NCBI GenBank assembly: GCA_964621755.1
Contig: CAZUPI010000008.1
Coordinates: 1-64,000, forward strand
Length of the DNA: 64,000 nt
Direction: 5' to 3'
Source: UMGS1696 sp964621755
GTDB lineage: Bacteria; Bacillota; Clostridia; Oscillospirales; CAG-272
Below, one piece after another: positions 34,316 through 43,243 of the stretch. How positions within the stretch are numbered: the stretch's first letter is position 1; every line of letters begins with the position of its first letter. The translations under genes were made by a program, and so were the position numbers. Under the pieces are notes generated by a model. It did no database searches. It saw only the letters and a list, made by a program, of their open reading frames with translations, and was not told the origin of the DNA.

Positions 34316-34340
34316 GGGGAAACTTTAAAGAAGTTTCCCC
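34316..34340. terminator. Hairpin between ABC exporter and kinase genes (family member)
   Basis: GGGGAAACTT-TAAAG-AAGTTTCCCC, then CCATTGTTTTTTTG. Flank GAAAAATTTAA. It lies between convergent genes. Confidence 0.75.
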
Positions 34341-34354
34341 CCATTGTTTTTTTG

Positions 34355-35182
34355 TTATAGCATTTTCAAAAGCTCCGGAATACACTCTTCAAACTTTACA
34401 CCATACCAGTGATTTTTGTCGTTCATCGAGTGGCGGATGCAATTTACGGTATTTTCAACTGCGATTTTCAGGGATTCATACAGCGGCTTGTCCAGCAGAA
34501 GAGCAGCAAACATAGTTGACGAGAAGACGTCGCCTGTACCGTGACATTGGACAGGGAGGTTTTCGGCAAAATATTCGGTGAATTCGCCGCTTGTGCTGTC
34601 ATATCCGACTACGCCTTGCTCACGGTCGTTGTATTTGACGCCCGTTACGGCGGTCATTTTGGCACCGAGCTTCGATAAACGGACGAGCAAACCATGGATG
34701 TACGCTTCATCGTATTCGCCAGAACGGACGAACGGTTCTCCCAGCAGGAGGGTGGCTTCCGTCAGGTTGGGGACGATGATGTCGGCTTTTTGGCATAGGC
34801 GTTTCATCGCTGTGATAATTTCCTCAGTAAAGCCGGGGTATAGTTTTCCATTATCTGCCATAACTGGGTCAATAAAAACAAGTGGTGGAGCAAAATCATC
34901 GATAAAACGTTCAATGATGGCCGCCTGTGCGGGGGAACCGAGGTATCCGGTGTACACACCGTCGAACGAGAGATTTTCCTTCTTCCAGTGTGCCGCAATT
35001 CGAGCGATGTCATCGCTCAGGTCGCGGAATGTGTATCCGGTGAATCCACCGGTGTGAGTGGATAAAACAGCAGTAGGAATCACCGCGCATTCGATTCCCA
35101 TGGCGGATATCAAAGGAAGCGCGACAGTAATGGAGCACTTGCCGAAGCATGAAATATCTTGTATTGTGACTGCACGTTTCAT
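34355..35182 (-). CDS. Pyridoxal/pyridoxamine kinase (PdxK/PdxY-like)
   Basis: A 275-residue ribokinase-fold kinase that phosphorylates vitamin B6 vitamers in salvage. Family features: QDISCFGKCSITVALPLISAM at the N-terminus, VFIDPVMADNGKLY, and the anion-hole motif GTGDVFSS near residue 221. The true start is ATG 35182, with GGGAG upstream; codons before it lie in non-coding sequence. Single gene. Confidence 0.9.
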   Translation of the reverse strand: MKRAVTIQDISCFGKCSITVALPLISAMGIECAVIPTAVLSTHTGGFTGYTFRDLSDDIARIAAHWKKENLSFDGVYTGYLGSPAQAAIIERFIDDFAPPLVFIDPVMADNGKLYPGFTEEIITAMKRLCQKADIIVPNLTEATLLLGEPFVRSGEYDEAYIHGLLVRLSKLGAKMTAVTGVKYNDREQGVVGYDSTSGEFTEYFAENLPVQCHGTGDVFSSTMFAALLLDKPLYESLKIAVENTVNCIRHSMNDKNHWYGVKFEECIPELLKML

Positions 35183-35326
35183 ATTTTTTCTCCCGTTCTC
35201 ATGAAATAAGTTCAAAGTACTTAGAATGGCATTAGTATACCCTGATGCGGACAAAAAATCAATCAGCAAAATATATAATTCCAATAGATTATGAGCAGGG
35301 AAATATAATATATTTTCTACAAAATC

Positions 35327-35356
35327 AAAAAACAGACGCTGAAAGTAGCGCCTGTT
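35327..35356 (-). terminator. Terminator of rplJ-rplL
   Basis: On the minus strand CAGGCGCT-ACTTTC-AGCGTCTG followed by six T, 41 nt after the rplL stop. Transcription is not expected to continue into rpoB, which is absent here. Confidence 0.8.
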
Positions 35357-35396
35357 TTCCGTTATTGAACTTTTGAGAAAAACGAATGAATCAGAA

Positions 35397-35774
35397 TTAC
35401 TTAATCTCAACCTCTGCGCCAGCAGCGGTGAGTTTTGTCTTGATAGCTTCAGCGTCTTCCTTGGATGCGCCTTCCTTAACAGTCTTCGGAGCACTTTCAA
35501 CGAGTTCCTTTGCTTCCTTGAGGCCGAGACCTGTGAGTTCACGAACAACTTTGATAACGTCGAGCTTCTTTGCGCCGAAGGACTTGAGAACTACGTCGAA
35601 TTCTGTCTTTTCTTCTGCTGCCGGAGCTGCTGCTGCACCTGCGCCTGCTACTGCAACGGGAGCTGCTGCAGATACGCCGAATTCTTCTTCAACTGCCTTA
35701 ACGAGGTCTGCAAGTTCGAGAATGGTAAGAGACTTGATGGATTCAAGAATCTGAAGTGACTTTTCGGATGCCAT
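35397..35774 (-). CDS. rplL: 50S ribosomal protein L7/L12
   Basis: 125 residues: N-terminal dimerisation part (1-35), an alanine-rich hinge, and the C-terminal factor-binding domain (FDVVLKSFGAKKLDVIKVVRE, GLGLKEAKELVE). Start ATG 35774 with GGAGG upstream; an in-frame codon 15 nt earlier overlaps that site. Follows rplJ by 56 nt. Confidence 0.97.
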   Translation of the reverse strand: MASEKSLQILESIKSLTILELADLVKAVEEEFGVSAAAPVAVAGAGAAAAPAAEEKTEFDVVLKSFGAKKLDVIKVVRELTGLGLKEAKELVESAPKTVKEGASKEDAEAIKTKLTAAGAEVEIK

Positions 35775-35830
35775 TTTAATTTCCTCCAATTATATGTTAG
35801 TAATTTTTAACTTAAATCAATTTTGACCGA

Positions 35831-36364
35831 TTATTCAGCGGAATCCGCTGCCGGTGCTTCTTCGCCGCCTTCGTTTTCTTTATCAACGATAGCCTGAAGA
35901 ACATATGCGAATTTGTAAAGCGGGCTCTGGATGCTGCCAAGGAGCTTTGCAATAAGAACTTCCTTCGGCGGGATGTCTGCGAGCTCGTTTACGGTAGCGG
36001 TATCAACTACCGTACCATCAAGAATACCGCCGCGGATTTCAAAGGTTTCAATCTTTTCGGCGTACTCCTTCAGAATTTTTGCGGGAGCAATCGGGTCATC
36101 AAAGCTGATGGCGATAGCATTCATGCCTTCAAGCTGGGGCTTGAGTGCTTCAAAACCGGTCTTGTCGCATGCTTTGCTGATGAGCGTATTCTTGATTACG
36201 GAATACTTTACGTTAGCTGCACGAAGAGCGGCACGCATTTTTGTATCGTCTTCAACCGTAATGCCTTCGTATTTTACAAGTACAGCGGATGCAGCCTTGC
36301 CAAGATTATCAGCAAGCGCATCAACGATGGCTTTCTTCTGCTCCAATACTTTCTCGCTGGGCAT
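35831..36364 (-). CDS. rplJ: 50S ribosomal protein L10
   Basis: 177 residues, forming the L7/L12 stalk base. Typical segments: EQKKAIVDALADNLGKAASA and AALRAANVKYSVIKNTL. ATG 36364 follows GGAGG. The upstream leader matches the L10-binding RNA, giving autoregulation. The usual upstream neighbours rplK-rplA and downstream rpoB-rpoC are not present at this locus. Confidence 0.97.
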   Translation of the reverse strand: MPSEKVLEQKKAIVDALADNLGKAASAVLVKYEGITVEDDTKMRAALRAANVKYSVIKNTLISKACDKTGFEALKPQLEGMNAIAISFDDPIAPAKILKEYAEKIETFEIRGGILDGTVVDTATVNELADIPPKEVLIAKLLGSIQSPLYKFAYVLQAIVDKENEGGEEAPAADSAE

Positions 36365-36395
36365 TTTATTTCCTCCTTATAAGGTAAGCGGTAAC

Positions 36396-36434
36396 AAAAA
36401 AGTCTCTTTCCGCCATCCGCGCGAAAAAAGACTT
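36396..36434 (-). terminator. Attenuator in the rplJ leader
   Basis: On the minus strand a 14-bp stem (AAGTCTTTTTTCGC with GCGGAAAGAGACTT, two G-U pairs) followed by a T run, between the L10 leader RNA and the rplJ start. Confidence 0.8.
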
Positions 36435-36439
36435 ACATT

Positions 36440-36512
36440 TTTTATATAAGGTCTCTCCTCGGCAGGATAGCTTTCAGCTTTTACTGTAACCTGCTGTCTT
36501 TGGTTCAACAAC
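36440..36512 (-). ncRNA. Ribosomal protein L10 leader
   Basis: On the minus strand the conserved pair AACCAAAGACAGCAGG and CCTGCCGAGG encloses a variable stem, the hallmark of the Firmicutes L10 leader bound by L10 (with L12). Combined with the attenuator it controls rplJL dosage. Confidence 0.9.
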
Positions 36513-36518
36513 AGAAAC

Positions 36519-36547
36519 ATTATAGCATAGAGAATTTTATTTGTCAA
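36519..36547 (-). promoter_or_regulatory. Promoter of rplJL
   Basis: On the minus strand TTGACA (36542-36547) and TATAAT (36519-36524), spacing 17 nt; exact consensus. Confidence 0.9.
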
Positions 36548-36566
36548 TAGATTTTCGAAAGTTTTT

Positions 36567-37157
36567 TTATTTTACGATTAATTTTCCACATCGATAACAG
36601 GTTTCTCTATCTGCTTTGTTTATCTCGCCGCAGTAGGGACAGACAAACAGAGGGTCAAAAAACTCGGGGGTGTCACCGACATGGTAGCGCATCGGATATT
36701 TTAACCCACGCAGATATATGACTGTATCGTCGAGCTTATAAGGGGCTTCGGTATAATATTTGTTTTCACCATGCTGGTCCTCGTGCATCAATTCAAAGAA
36801 AAACGGAATACCGTCGCCGCGGTCAATGGTGAGTGTTACGACAAATTTTCTGGTTGGCCTTGCTTTATTGCCCGTTTTGATTTTGTTTTTGGCTTCTATA
36901 TTTGTAATTTTTCCTGTCCAACTTTTTTGGAAGAGAATCGTGTGCAGCCGGAAAAGGATACACGCTAGCGCGATGCCTACGGCAAAAACCATGATTACGG
37001 CCATGACAGGATATTTGATGTGCGATAAGTCGAGCATGAAACAAAGAATACAGCAGAGGAGTAAGAATGCCGCGCTTCCAATAAGACGGAGAGCAACATG
37101 AAGTTTATACTGATTCCAAAATTTTTGAGGGAGCTTGATGTTTCGGTCGATGGTCAT
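36567..37157 (-). CDS. Membrane protein with C-terminal zinc ribbon, unknown function
   Basis: 196 residues. Two membrane segments (about 21-45 and 48-72) are followed by a soluble beta-rich domain and a C-terminal zinc ribbon with CPYCG and CYRCG pairs. I recognise no named family. It lies 11 nt after the AAA ATPase gene on the same strand, so rarA, the ATPase gene and this gene probably form one transcript. Base usage is like that of its neighbours. Confidence 0.7.
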   Translation of the reverse strand: MTIDRNIKLPQKFWNQYKLHVALRLIGSAAFLLLCCILCFMLDLSHIKYPVMAVIMVFAVGIALACILFRLHTILFQKSWTGKITNIEAKNKIKTGNKARPTRKFVVTLTIDRGDGIPFFFELMHEDQHGENKYYTEAPYKLDDTVIYLRGLKYPMRYHVGDTPEFFDPLFVCPYCGEINKADRETCYRCGKLIVK

Positions 37158-37168
37158 ATCGTTCCTCC

Positions 37169-37915
37169 TTATGTTTGGTCAAATAATTGAGCGAGAAAGG
37201 TCTCCGGGGAAGATAAAAATCGCTTCGTGAGAACATAATTATCCGTTTGGTTCCATTGGGTACGTCGGATATCCCTGTCACTTATCTCAAATATTGCTGC
37301 ACCTGGGTAAGCGGAAAGAATCGGCGAGTGTGTCGAGATGATGAACTGCGAATCAAGGGAGACTAAGTTTTGAATGATTCCCAGCATCGCGAGAAGACGT
37401 GCGGGAGAGAGCGCGGCTTCCGGCTCGTCAAGAAGGTATAATCCATGACCGTAAAAACGTTCGCGCATGAGCGTCATAAAGCTCTCGCCATGCGACTGCT
37501 CATGTAGCCCGCGATTGCCATAGTATGAAGAAATTTTAGGGGATAGAGCGGGGACTTCGTCGAGCTGTTCGATGTTTGTGGCGACGTTATAAAACGATTC
37601 TGCACGCAGAAAATAGCCATCCCGCCACTTTCCATCTGCACCACGTACCAATCGGATATAGTCGCACAACTCGGAATGTGAAGTTCGCGTGTGAAACGCA
37701 AAATTTTTGCTTCCACCTTCAGGATTAAAGCCCGCCGCCACAGCGATTCCCTCGATTAAGGTGGATTTTCCGCTCCCGTTTTCGCCCACAAAGAAAGTTA
37801 CGGGAGAATCCAGCACAAGCGGCTCGAAATTGCGCAGAAAGGGAAGTCCCGCGACATAGGAGCCGCACGCTTCCAATCCGGCTTTGTCAATTTCTATCTT
37901 TTTTATGTAAATCAC
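37169..37915 (-). CDS. AAA/ABC-type ATPase, SMC-like
   Basis: 248 residues. Walker A GENGSGKST at 44-52, an ABC-like signature SHGES near residue 146, Walker B LYLLDEPEAALSP near 160, and the D/H-loop region FIISTHSPIL. No coiled coil, so this is a compact ATPase of the type found with RecF-like or OLD-like proteins. It starts 2 nt after the rarA stop, implying translational coupling and perhaps a DNA-repair or RNA role. Exact function unknown. Confidence 0.85.
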   Translation of the reverse strand: MIYIKKIEIDKAGLEACGSYVAGLPFLRNFEPLVLDSPVTFFVGENGSGKSTLIEGIAVAAGFNPEGGSKNFAFHTRTSHSELCDYIRLVRGADGKWRDGYFLRAESFYNVATNIEQLDEVPALSPKISSYYGNRGLHEQSHGESFMTLMRERFYGHGLYLLDEPEAALSPARLLAMLGIIQNLVSLDSQFIISTHSPILSAYPGAAIFEISDRDIRRTQWNQTDNYVLTKRFLSSPETFLAQLFDQT

Positions 37916-37917
37916 GG

Positions 37918-39162
37918 CTATTTATTCTCACTTTCGTTCTTGATCCGCTCCATGTATGCTTTGGCAGCTTGTTCGGTTTTGTTATCGCCAAAGTGATAGT
38001 ATTTGCGTCCTGCAAGGTCGTCGGGAAGATATTGCTGCTTGACCCAGCGGTTTGGGTAGTCGTGGGGATATTTGTATCCTTTAAAAAGAGGGCTTTGCAG
38101 ATGCGGCGGAAGCTCCGAACCGAGTCCGCGCTTGATATCCTCTTCAGCGGCGTTGATGGCTGCGTATGCCGTGTTTGACTTTGGAGCTGTTGCCAGCATG
38201 ACGGCTGCGTTGGCAAGGGGAATCCGCGCTTCCGGAAGACCAAGCTCTTTGGCAGACTCCACACAGGCACGGACAATGACTGCAGCCATCGGATAGGCCG
38301 CACCGATATCTTCGCTTGCAATTACCATCAATCTTCGGCACGGTGAGAGAAGATCGCCGCCCTGAAGCAGTCTTGCAAGATAAAATACCGCCGCATCGGG
38401 ATCCGAACCGCGGATGGACTTTTGCAGGCCGGAGAGCAGGTCATAGTGGACGTCGCCGTCGCGGTCGAATCCACTCTGCGTGACTGACGGAATGAGGGCT
38501 TCCACAGATTGGATATGGCGCAGTCCGTTTTCATCCACATCCGCGGCACCCTCGGCAACCTCGAGCATTGTCAGCGCACGTCTGACATCTCCACCTGAGA
38601 CGTGAGCAATCTCGTCAAGTACGCTGTCGTCTATTTTTAGATTGGGATAGCACTTTGCGATGACCGTTCTAAGTCGTGCGGAAATATCGGCTGGGGAAAC
38701 GTGTTTGAATTCAAAAACCGAACATCTTGACAGAAGTGCGTCATATATATAATAGTAGGGATTTTCCGTCGTGGAGGCAATCAGTGTAATTCGTCCATCC
38801 TCCAGATACTCAAGCAGGGACTGCTGTTGCTTCTTGTTGAAATACTGGATTTCATCGAGATAGAGGAGAATGCCGCCGGCTCCCATAATTCCTCCGGTAT
38901 CCTTTGCCACATCGCGAATGTCTGACAGGGAAGCAGTGGTCGCATTGAGTTTATACATGGCGTTTCCGGATGCTTTGGCGATGACGTTGGCAGCTGTGGT
39001 TTTACCGCAACCGGGCGGACCAAAAAATATCATGGAGGGAATGACGCCGCGTCCGACCATTTTGCGGAGGATTCCGTTGGGACCGAACAAATGAGGCTGC
39101 CCCGCGATATCGTCGAAGGATTCAGGACGCACACGGTCGGCAAGAGGTTGTAGGATTGACAT
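37918..39162 (-). CDS. rarA: Replication-associated recombination protein A
   Basis: AAA+ ATPase of the clamp-loader clade (RarA/MgsA) acting at stalled forks. 414 residues: Walker A GPPGCGKTT at 48-56, Walker B LLYLDEIQYF, sensor region ASTTENPYYYI, then the helical and tetramerisation domains (HLQSPLFKGYKYPHDYPN typical). ATG 39162. Divergent from a small gene only 36 bp away, so one of the two promoters must lie within coding sequence. Confidence 0.96.
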   Translation of the reverse strand: MSILQPLADRVRPESFDDIAGQPHLFGPNGILRKMVGRGVIPSMIFFGPPGCGKTTAANVIAKASGNAMYKLNATTASLSDIRDVAKDTGGIMGAGGILLYLDEIQYFNKKQQQSLLEYLEDGRITLIASTTENPYYYIYDALLSRCSVFEFKHVSPADISARLRTVIAKCYPNLKIDDSVLDEIAHVSGGDVRRALTMLEVAEGAADVDENGLRHIQSVEALIPSVTQSGFDRDGDVHYDLLSGLQKSIRGSDPDAAVFYLARLLQGGDLLSPCRRLMVIASEDIGAAYPMAAVIVRACVESAKELGLPEARIPLANAAVMLATAPKSNTAYAAINAAEEDIKRGLGSELPPHLQSPLFKGYKYPHDYPNRWVKQQYLPDDLAGRKYYHFGDNKTEQAAKAYMERIKNESENK

Positions 39163-39198
39163 AAAAAAGCCCTTTCAATTTAAAAAACGAGGTTTCAA

Positions 39199-39579
39199 AT
39201 GATGGAATATAGCGAATATATCGTCGCACAGGGAAATATACTTAATCCGGATGGAAGAAAAGTGACAGTGAACATTGTTCTGCCATGCTTTACCGGAGAG
39301 GGCAGCGAATTCTATGCTGCTGCACGACTCAATGAATTTTACGCCTATGCGGCAGGAATGCTCTATTCGTCTGCCGCGTCAATTTGTGACGTAGAAGCGC
39401 GGCAGATTGGATACGTATGCCGAAGTGAAGTGAAGCTCGATGGCGATGCGGCAGAGGTGAGTCTATACCTTACGGTAAGACGCACATACCGCGGCAGACA
39501 AAGCGCGGTCAGCAGAAAAGTGATTATACACACTTTCCGCAACGGATATGCGGTGCGACGAAAGGTAGTGTCCGCTTGA
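39199..39579 (+). CDS. Small protein of unknown function
   Basis: 126 residues with no signal peptide or membrane segment; the predicted pattern alternates strands around a helix (EFYAAARLNEFYAYAAGM). I recognise no family. Start ATG 39199 or the adjacent ATG 39202. It is divergent from rarA with 36 bp between the start codons. Confidence 0.65.
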   Translation: MMEYSEYIVAQGNILNPDGRKVTVNIVLPCFTGEGSEFYAAARLNEFYAYAAGMLYSSAASICDVEARQIGYVCRSEVKLDGDAAEVSLYLTVRRTYRGRQSAVSRKVIIHTFRNGYAVRRKVVSA

Positions 39580-39721
39580 GACCAATATTATTGTAGTAAA
39601 TTTTCACCTGTTTGTCAAGATATGGAGAAGGGGATTGCATGCAGTTACTTTATTTTATGTTTCCTATCCGCCATCTTTATAAGTAAAATTTGAAACTTTT
39701 TTCAAAAATCACAAAAAACTA

Positions 39722-39750
39722 TTGATTTTAGCCATTACATACGTTATAAT
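39722..39750 (+). promoter_or_regulatory. Promoter of the sugar isomerase gene
   Basis: TTGATT (39722-39727) and TATAAT (39745-39750), spacing 17 nt. CATGCG and CGCATG form a small inverted repeat in the leader (about 39773-39803). Confidence 0.75.
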
Positions 39751-39842
39751 AGTATAAATGACAGTTATGTGCATGCGTATCACTCATGAGAAGCTGCGCA
39801 TGTGTGAACGATATTAAACGATATTAATTGGAGGATTTTAAT

Positions 39843-40667
39843 ATGGCATTACCGGTAGCTGTGCAGGTATATTCTGTACGGGACGACGCAGAAGCAAACC
39901 TTGCGGGCACACTTCGCAAAATTAAGGATATGGGTTACGACGGCGTAGAATTCGCCGGACTTTATGGATACGCACCCGAATATGTAAAGGGACTTGTGGA
40001 GGGCATCGGCCTTGTTCCGATTTCCGCACATATTCCGCTTGACGAGATGATTGCGGACCCGGATAAGACCTTCGCGGCATATCAGACAATCGGGTGTCCG
40101 TTTGCAGCTGTTCCATATGTAACACCGGAACGCCGTCCCGGTGCGGAAAAATTCGAGGAAACCATCGAAACAATCGCAAAACTTGGCGAAATTGCAAAGA
40201 AATACGGTATCACCCTTCTATATCACAATCACGACTTCGAATTCACAAAGGTTGACGGCGAATACGGTCTTGATATTCTCTACAGAAAAGTTCCGGCTGA
40301 ATTTCTTCAGACAGAGCTTGACACCTGCTGGGTAAACGTAGGCGGTGAGGTTCCCGCTGAATACATAGCAAAATACAACGGAAGAACACCGGTCGTTCAC
40401 CTCAAGGATTTCTACATGAGCGGCAAGCTTCCGAAGCATCTGTATGCTCTCATCGGCATTGAAGAAGAAGAAAAGGAAGAAGAACCTTCCACATTCGAAT
40501 TCCGTCCGGTTGGTCACGGAATGCAGGATATGCCCGCAATTCTTGAAGCATCGGTTAAGTCCGGCGCCCAGTGGGTGGTTGTGGAGCAGGACGAGCCGTC
40601 GATGGGTCTTTCCAGAATGGATTCCATTAAGGCAAGCCGCGAGTATCTGAAGTCCCTCGGATGGTAA
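39843..40667 (+). CDS. Sugar phosphate isomerase/epimerase (xylose-isomerase-like TIM barrel)
   Basis: 274 residues of the AP-endonuclease-2/xylose-isomerase-like barrel. Motifs: VQVYSVRDDAEANLAGTL, MGYDGVEFAGLYGY, LLYHNHDFEF, ELDTCWVNVGGE and HLKDF, which supply the metal ligands. An acidic insert (EEEEKEEEPSTFEF) near residue 205 is unusual. ATG 39843 follows GGAGG. A Gfo/Idh/MocA oxidoreductase gene follows 180 nt later; the two families often act together in inositol or uncommon-sugar catabolism. Confidence 0.88.
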   Translation: MALPVAVQVYSVRDDAEANLAGTLRKIKDMGYDGVEFAGLYGYAPEYVKGLVEGIGLVPISAHIPLDEMIADPDKTFAAYQTIGCPFAAVPYVTPERRPGAEKFEETIETIAKLGEIAKKYGITLLYHNHDFEFTKVDGEYGLDILYRKVPAEFLQTELDTCWVNVGGEVPAEYIAKYNGRTPVVHLKDFYMSGKLPKHLYALIGIEEEEKEEEPSTFEFRPVGHGMQDMPAILEASVKSGAQWVVVEQDEPSMGLSRMDSIKASREYLKSLGW

Positions 40668-40846
40668 AAGGAAGAATTTTCCTGATTGGCATTTTCAAAA
40701 ATGTAAGAATTCCGGCGTCCGTTATACACGGACACGGTTCTGATATAAACTGACGTAGGTTCAACGAACTTTGAGGAACCTCTAAAATTTTTCTCCTCGT
40801 TGAATGCACGTTAAATCAAGAACATCAAAGAAAGGCGGACAAATTT

Positions 40847-41989
40847 ATGTCAGACGCAGTTCTCAGCCAGTTTAAGCAGGCTACAACAGAAGAAAAGAAA
40901 ATTGATTCAAACCGTAAGCTCAAGATTGGTATCATCGGTACAGGTTGGATTGCAGAATCCCACATCCAGAGCTATAAGATTCAGCCCGACGTAGAAATCG
41001 TTGCTGCTGCCGACCTCATTCCCGGCAAGGCTGAAAAGTTTATGGAAAGATTCGGCGTTTCCGGTGTTCATTTCTATCCTTCCCACAAGGAAATGATCGA
41101 CAACGAGGAACTTGATGCAGTTTCTATCTGTACATACAACACACAGCACGCGATTCCGACCATCTACGCACTCCAGCACAACATTCCGGTTCTTCTTGAA
41201 AAGCCGTTCACTGTAACGCTTGAGGAAGCTGAAGCAGTTTGCAAGGCTGAAAAGGAAAGCAAAGCGTTTGTATCCGTTGGCTTCCAGCCCAGATTCGATG
41301 TCAACATGCAGATGATTAAGAAGATCGTTGACTCCGGCGTGCTCGGCAAGATTTACTACATCCAGACCGGTGGCGGCCGTCGTCGTGGTATTCCGGGATC
41401 CACATTCATCGAAAAGTCCACTGGTGGTATCGGTGCTCTCGGTGATATCGGATGCTACTCCCTCGATATGGTGCTGAACGCTATCGGTTATCCGAAGCCG
41501 CTGACCGTTTCCGGTTACGTTTCCGACTACTTTGGAAAGAATCCGAAGTACAACGGCGCAGACGCAGCTCGCTTCAGCGTAGACGATTTTGGCGCAGCAT
41601 TCATTCGTCTTGAAGGCGGCATCATCCTCGACTTCAGAATCGCATGGGCTATGCACGTAAACACACCGGGTGACACCATCATCTTTGGTACAGAGGGCGC
41701 ACTCCGTATTCCTTCCACAGACTGCTGGAACGGTTCCGTTGGTGGTCCTATGACCATTTACCACGATGTATGCGGTGCTCAGACTGAGACAGTTATTCCG
41801 ATTCTCCAGAACACCGGTAAGGGCGGTCTGTTCGACAAGAAGATTCGTTCCTTCCTTGATGCCGTTAAGACAAACGGTCCGGCTCCTGTTCCGACATCCC
41901 AGATTCTCTACAACCAGGCTATCATCGACGGTATCAACAAGTCCTCCGAACTCGGACGCGAAGTTGAAATCGAATTCCACGAGATCTAA
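40847..41989 (+). CDS. Gfo/Idh/MocA family oxidoreductase
   Basis: 380 residues. N-terminal Rossmann domain with GIIGTGWIAESHI at about 27-39, the EKPF motif near residue 122, and a C-terminal alpha/beta domain with GGGRRRGIPGS and GDIGCYSLDMVL. An NAD(P)-dependent sugar or cyclitol dehydrogenase; substrate not readable. ATG 40847 with AAAGGCGG upstream. Probably a functional partner of the isomerase upstream, although the 179-nt gap allows separate expression. Confidence 0.9.
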   Translation: MSDAVLSQFKQATTEEKKIDSNRKLKIGIIGTGWIAESHIQSYKIQPDVEIVAAADLIPGKAEKFMERFGVSGVHFYPSHKEMIDNEELDAVSICTYNTQHAIPTIYALQHNIPVLLEKPFTVTLEEAEAVCKAEKESKAFVSVGFQPRFDVNMQMIKKIVDSGVLGKIYYIQTGGGRRRGIPGSTFIEKSTGGIGALGDIGCYSLDMVLNAIGYPKPLTVSGYVSDYFGKNPKYNGADAARFSVDDFGAAFIRLEGGIILDFRIAWAMHVNTPGDTIIFGTEGALRIPSTDCWNGSVGGPMTIYHDVCGAQTETVIPILQNTGKGGLFDKKIRSFLDAVKTNGPAPVPTSQILYNQAIIDGINKSSELGREVEIEFHEI

Positions 41990-42008
41990 TGATTGATAAT
42001 TAATATTG

Positions 42009-42040
42009 ATGAGGGGAACTTCTAAAGAAGTTCCCCTCAT
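42009..42040. terminator. Hairpin 1 after the Gfo/Idh gene (family member)
   Basis: ATGAGGGGAACTTC-TAAA-GAAGTTCCCCTCAT, perfect 14-bp arms, 19 nt after the stop. Confidence 0.75.
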
Positions 42041-42097
42041 GCTTTGGTGATGAATTGGAGCGCTTTCCTAAAGGTTAATAAATTTTGAGGAGAGTTT

Positions 42098-42125
42098 GAG
42101 GGGAACTTTTTCAAATGTTCTCCTT
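42098..42125. repeat. Hairpin 2 before the DHHW gene end (diverged family member)
   Basis: GAGGGGAACTTTT-TC-AAATGTTCTCCTTG with two mismatches; flank AATTTTGAGGAGAGTTT is like that of the copy at 10.55 kb. Two family members thus lie within 120 bp between the convergent Gfo/Idh and DHHW genes. Confidence 0.6.
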
Positions 42126-42138
42126 GGCGTCCCCACTC

Positions 42139-43242
42139 TCATACACGCAGCATCTCACTGTTGTTGATGACGCCGGTGCTATATAGAAATAGGAAATCCG
42201 CATTGTCTGTTTCAGCAAATTGTGGCAGATAGTCAAGAGCGATGTAGCGAAGGTCAACGAGGGTGATTTTTCGATAGCATTCGATGAGCAGGGGGGCGAT
42301 GCTGCTTCCGTAGGAGTCACGGAATATGACGAGGGCAGCATCTGATTGGGCATTGGGGTTTACAATTTCTACGACCGGGACGGCCCCGCCTAAAAAAATG
42401 TCATACATATCAGTACCGTCGGATTTAGAAAGTGTGTATACGGTACTTTCAGCAATGTCCGACGCTTTGTAGGTGACGGTTGCTGTGCTTATAGCGTCGT
42501 TTGTGAGATAATACATTACCTCATCGTCGACTGGAAGGGCGGACTGCCCGGAATACACGCCGCGAAAGCCGTGGATTTCGTGTGTCTCGTACGTTTCGGT
42601 AAGGTATTGGCCCACTCCCATGGCACTCGTCAGCTTTTCGACCGCTTTTCCAAGTTGCTCCTGACGCCAGTGAGAATCGGTTTTATAATAATCCTCCAAC
42701 GTGAGGGTGTCGAAAAGGTCGATGGTTTTAAAATCACCGCAGGATTCATACAGAATGGATTGCAAATTCTCATAATCTATAGTCGGGTGGCAAGTCTCGG
42801 ATTGGGCGATATAATAATTTTTCGGAGGAATGAGGGCGATATACGCTGTATTTCCATCCGACAAGAGCTCATTTTTGACCTTTGTCAGCTTTTCTCCGGC
42901 TTTTTTTACGAGGCTTTCATGCAGAGTGAAATCAAGTGATGTGAGATAACCGTTGTATTCGTAAACGTCGCTAGTGTCGAGACGCAGAGTCAGCCGCTCA
43001 AATATCGCTTTTACGCTGCGGAAGCCTTCCCGAAACGGAAATTGGTCAGGCAGGTATTTTTCGATATTTTGCATAAAAGCGCCGTCTGTCACGGTCTGCC
43101 ATGTCAGTGTTGGAAACTGCGTGAGATATCTTCGCTCACTTTTGGAGATATCCTTGTCGGGAAGTATGATGGATAGTGCGCCCAGTGAGAGGAGGATGCT
43201 GCAAAAAGCAGTAATTATGATGATACGTGCGTGTTTTTTCAT
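42139..43242 (-). CDS. DHHW family protein (AlgX/AlgJ-like)
   Basis: 367 residues with an N-terminal membrane anchor (about 7-27) and an extracellular SGNH-like domain. The signature is seen as YKTDSHW near residue 190, with FRDSYGSS near 310 as the serine-containing block. Proteins of this type acetylate exported polysaccharides together with an MBOAT protein, encoded here one base upstream. ATG 43242 on the minus strand. Last gene of DUF4358-MBOAT-DHHW. Confidence 0.88.
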   Translation of the reverse strand: MKKHARIIIITAFCSILLSLGALSIILPDKDISKSERRYLTQFPTLTWQTVTDGAFMQNIEKYLPDQFPFREGFRSVKAIFERLTLRLDTSDVYEYNGYLTSLDFTLHESLVKKAGEKLTKVKNELLSDGNTAYIALIPPKNYYIAQSETCHPTIDYENLQSILYESCGDFKTIDLFDTLTLEDYYKTDSHWRQEQLGKAVEKLTSAMGVGQYLTETYETHEIHGFRGVYSGQSALPVDDEVMYYLTNDAISTATVTYKASDIAESTVYTLSKSDGTDMYDIFLGGAVPVVEIVNPNAQSDAALVIFRDSYGSSIAPLLIECYRKITLVDLRYIALDYLPQFAETDNADFLFLYSTGVINNSEMLRV

Positions 43243-43243
43243 A

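Noticed and set aside
40907..42040. A 377-codon open frame on the minus strand across the Gfo/Idh gene
   Set aside because: The plus strand encodes a full-length oxidoreductase with all family motifs; the reverse frame resembles nothing and has no start signals.
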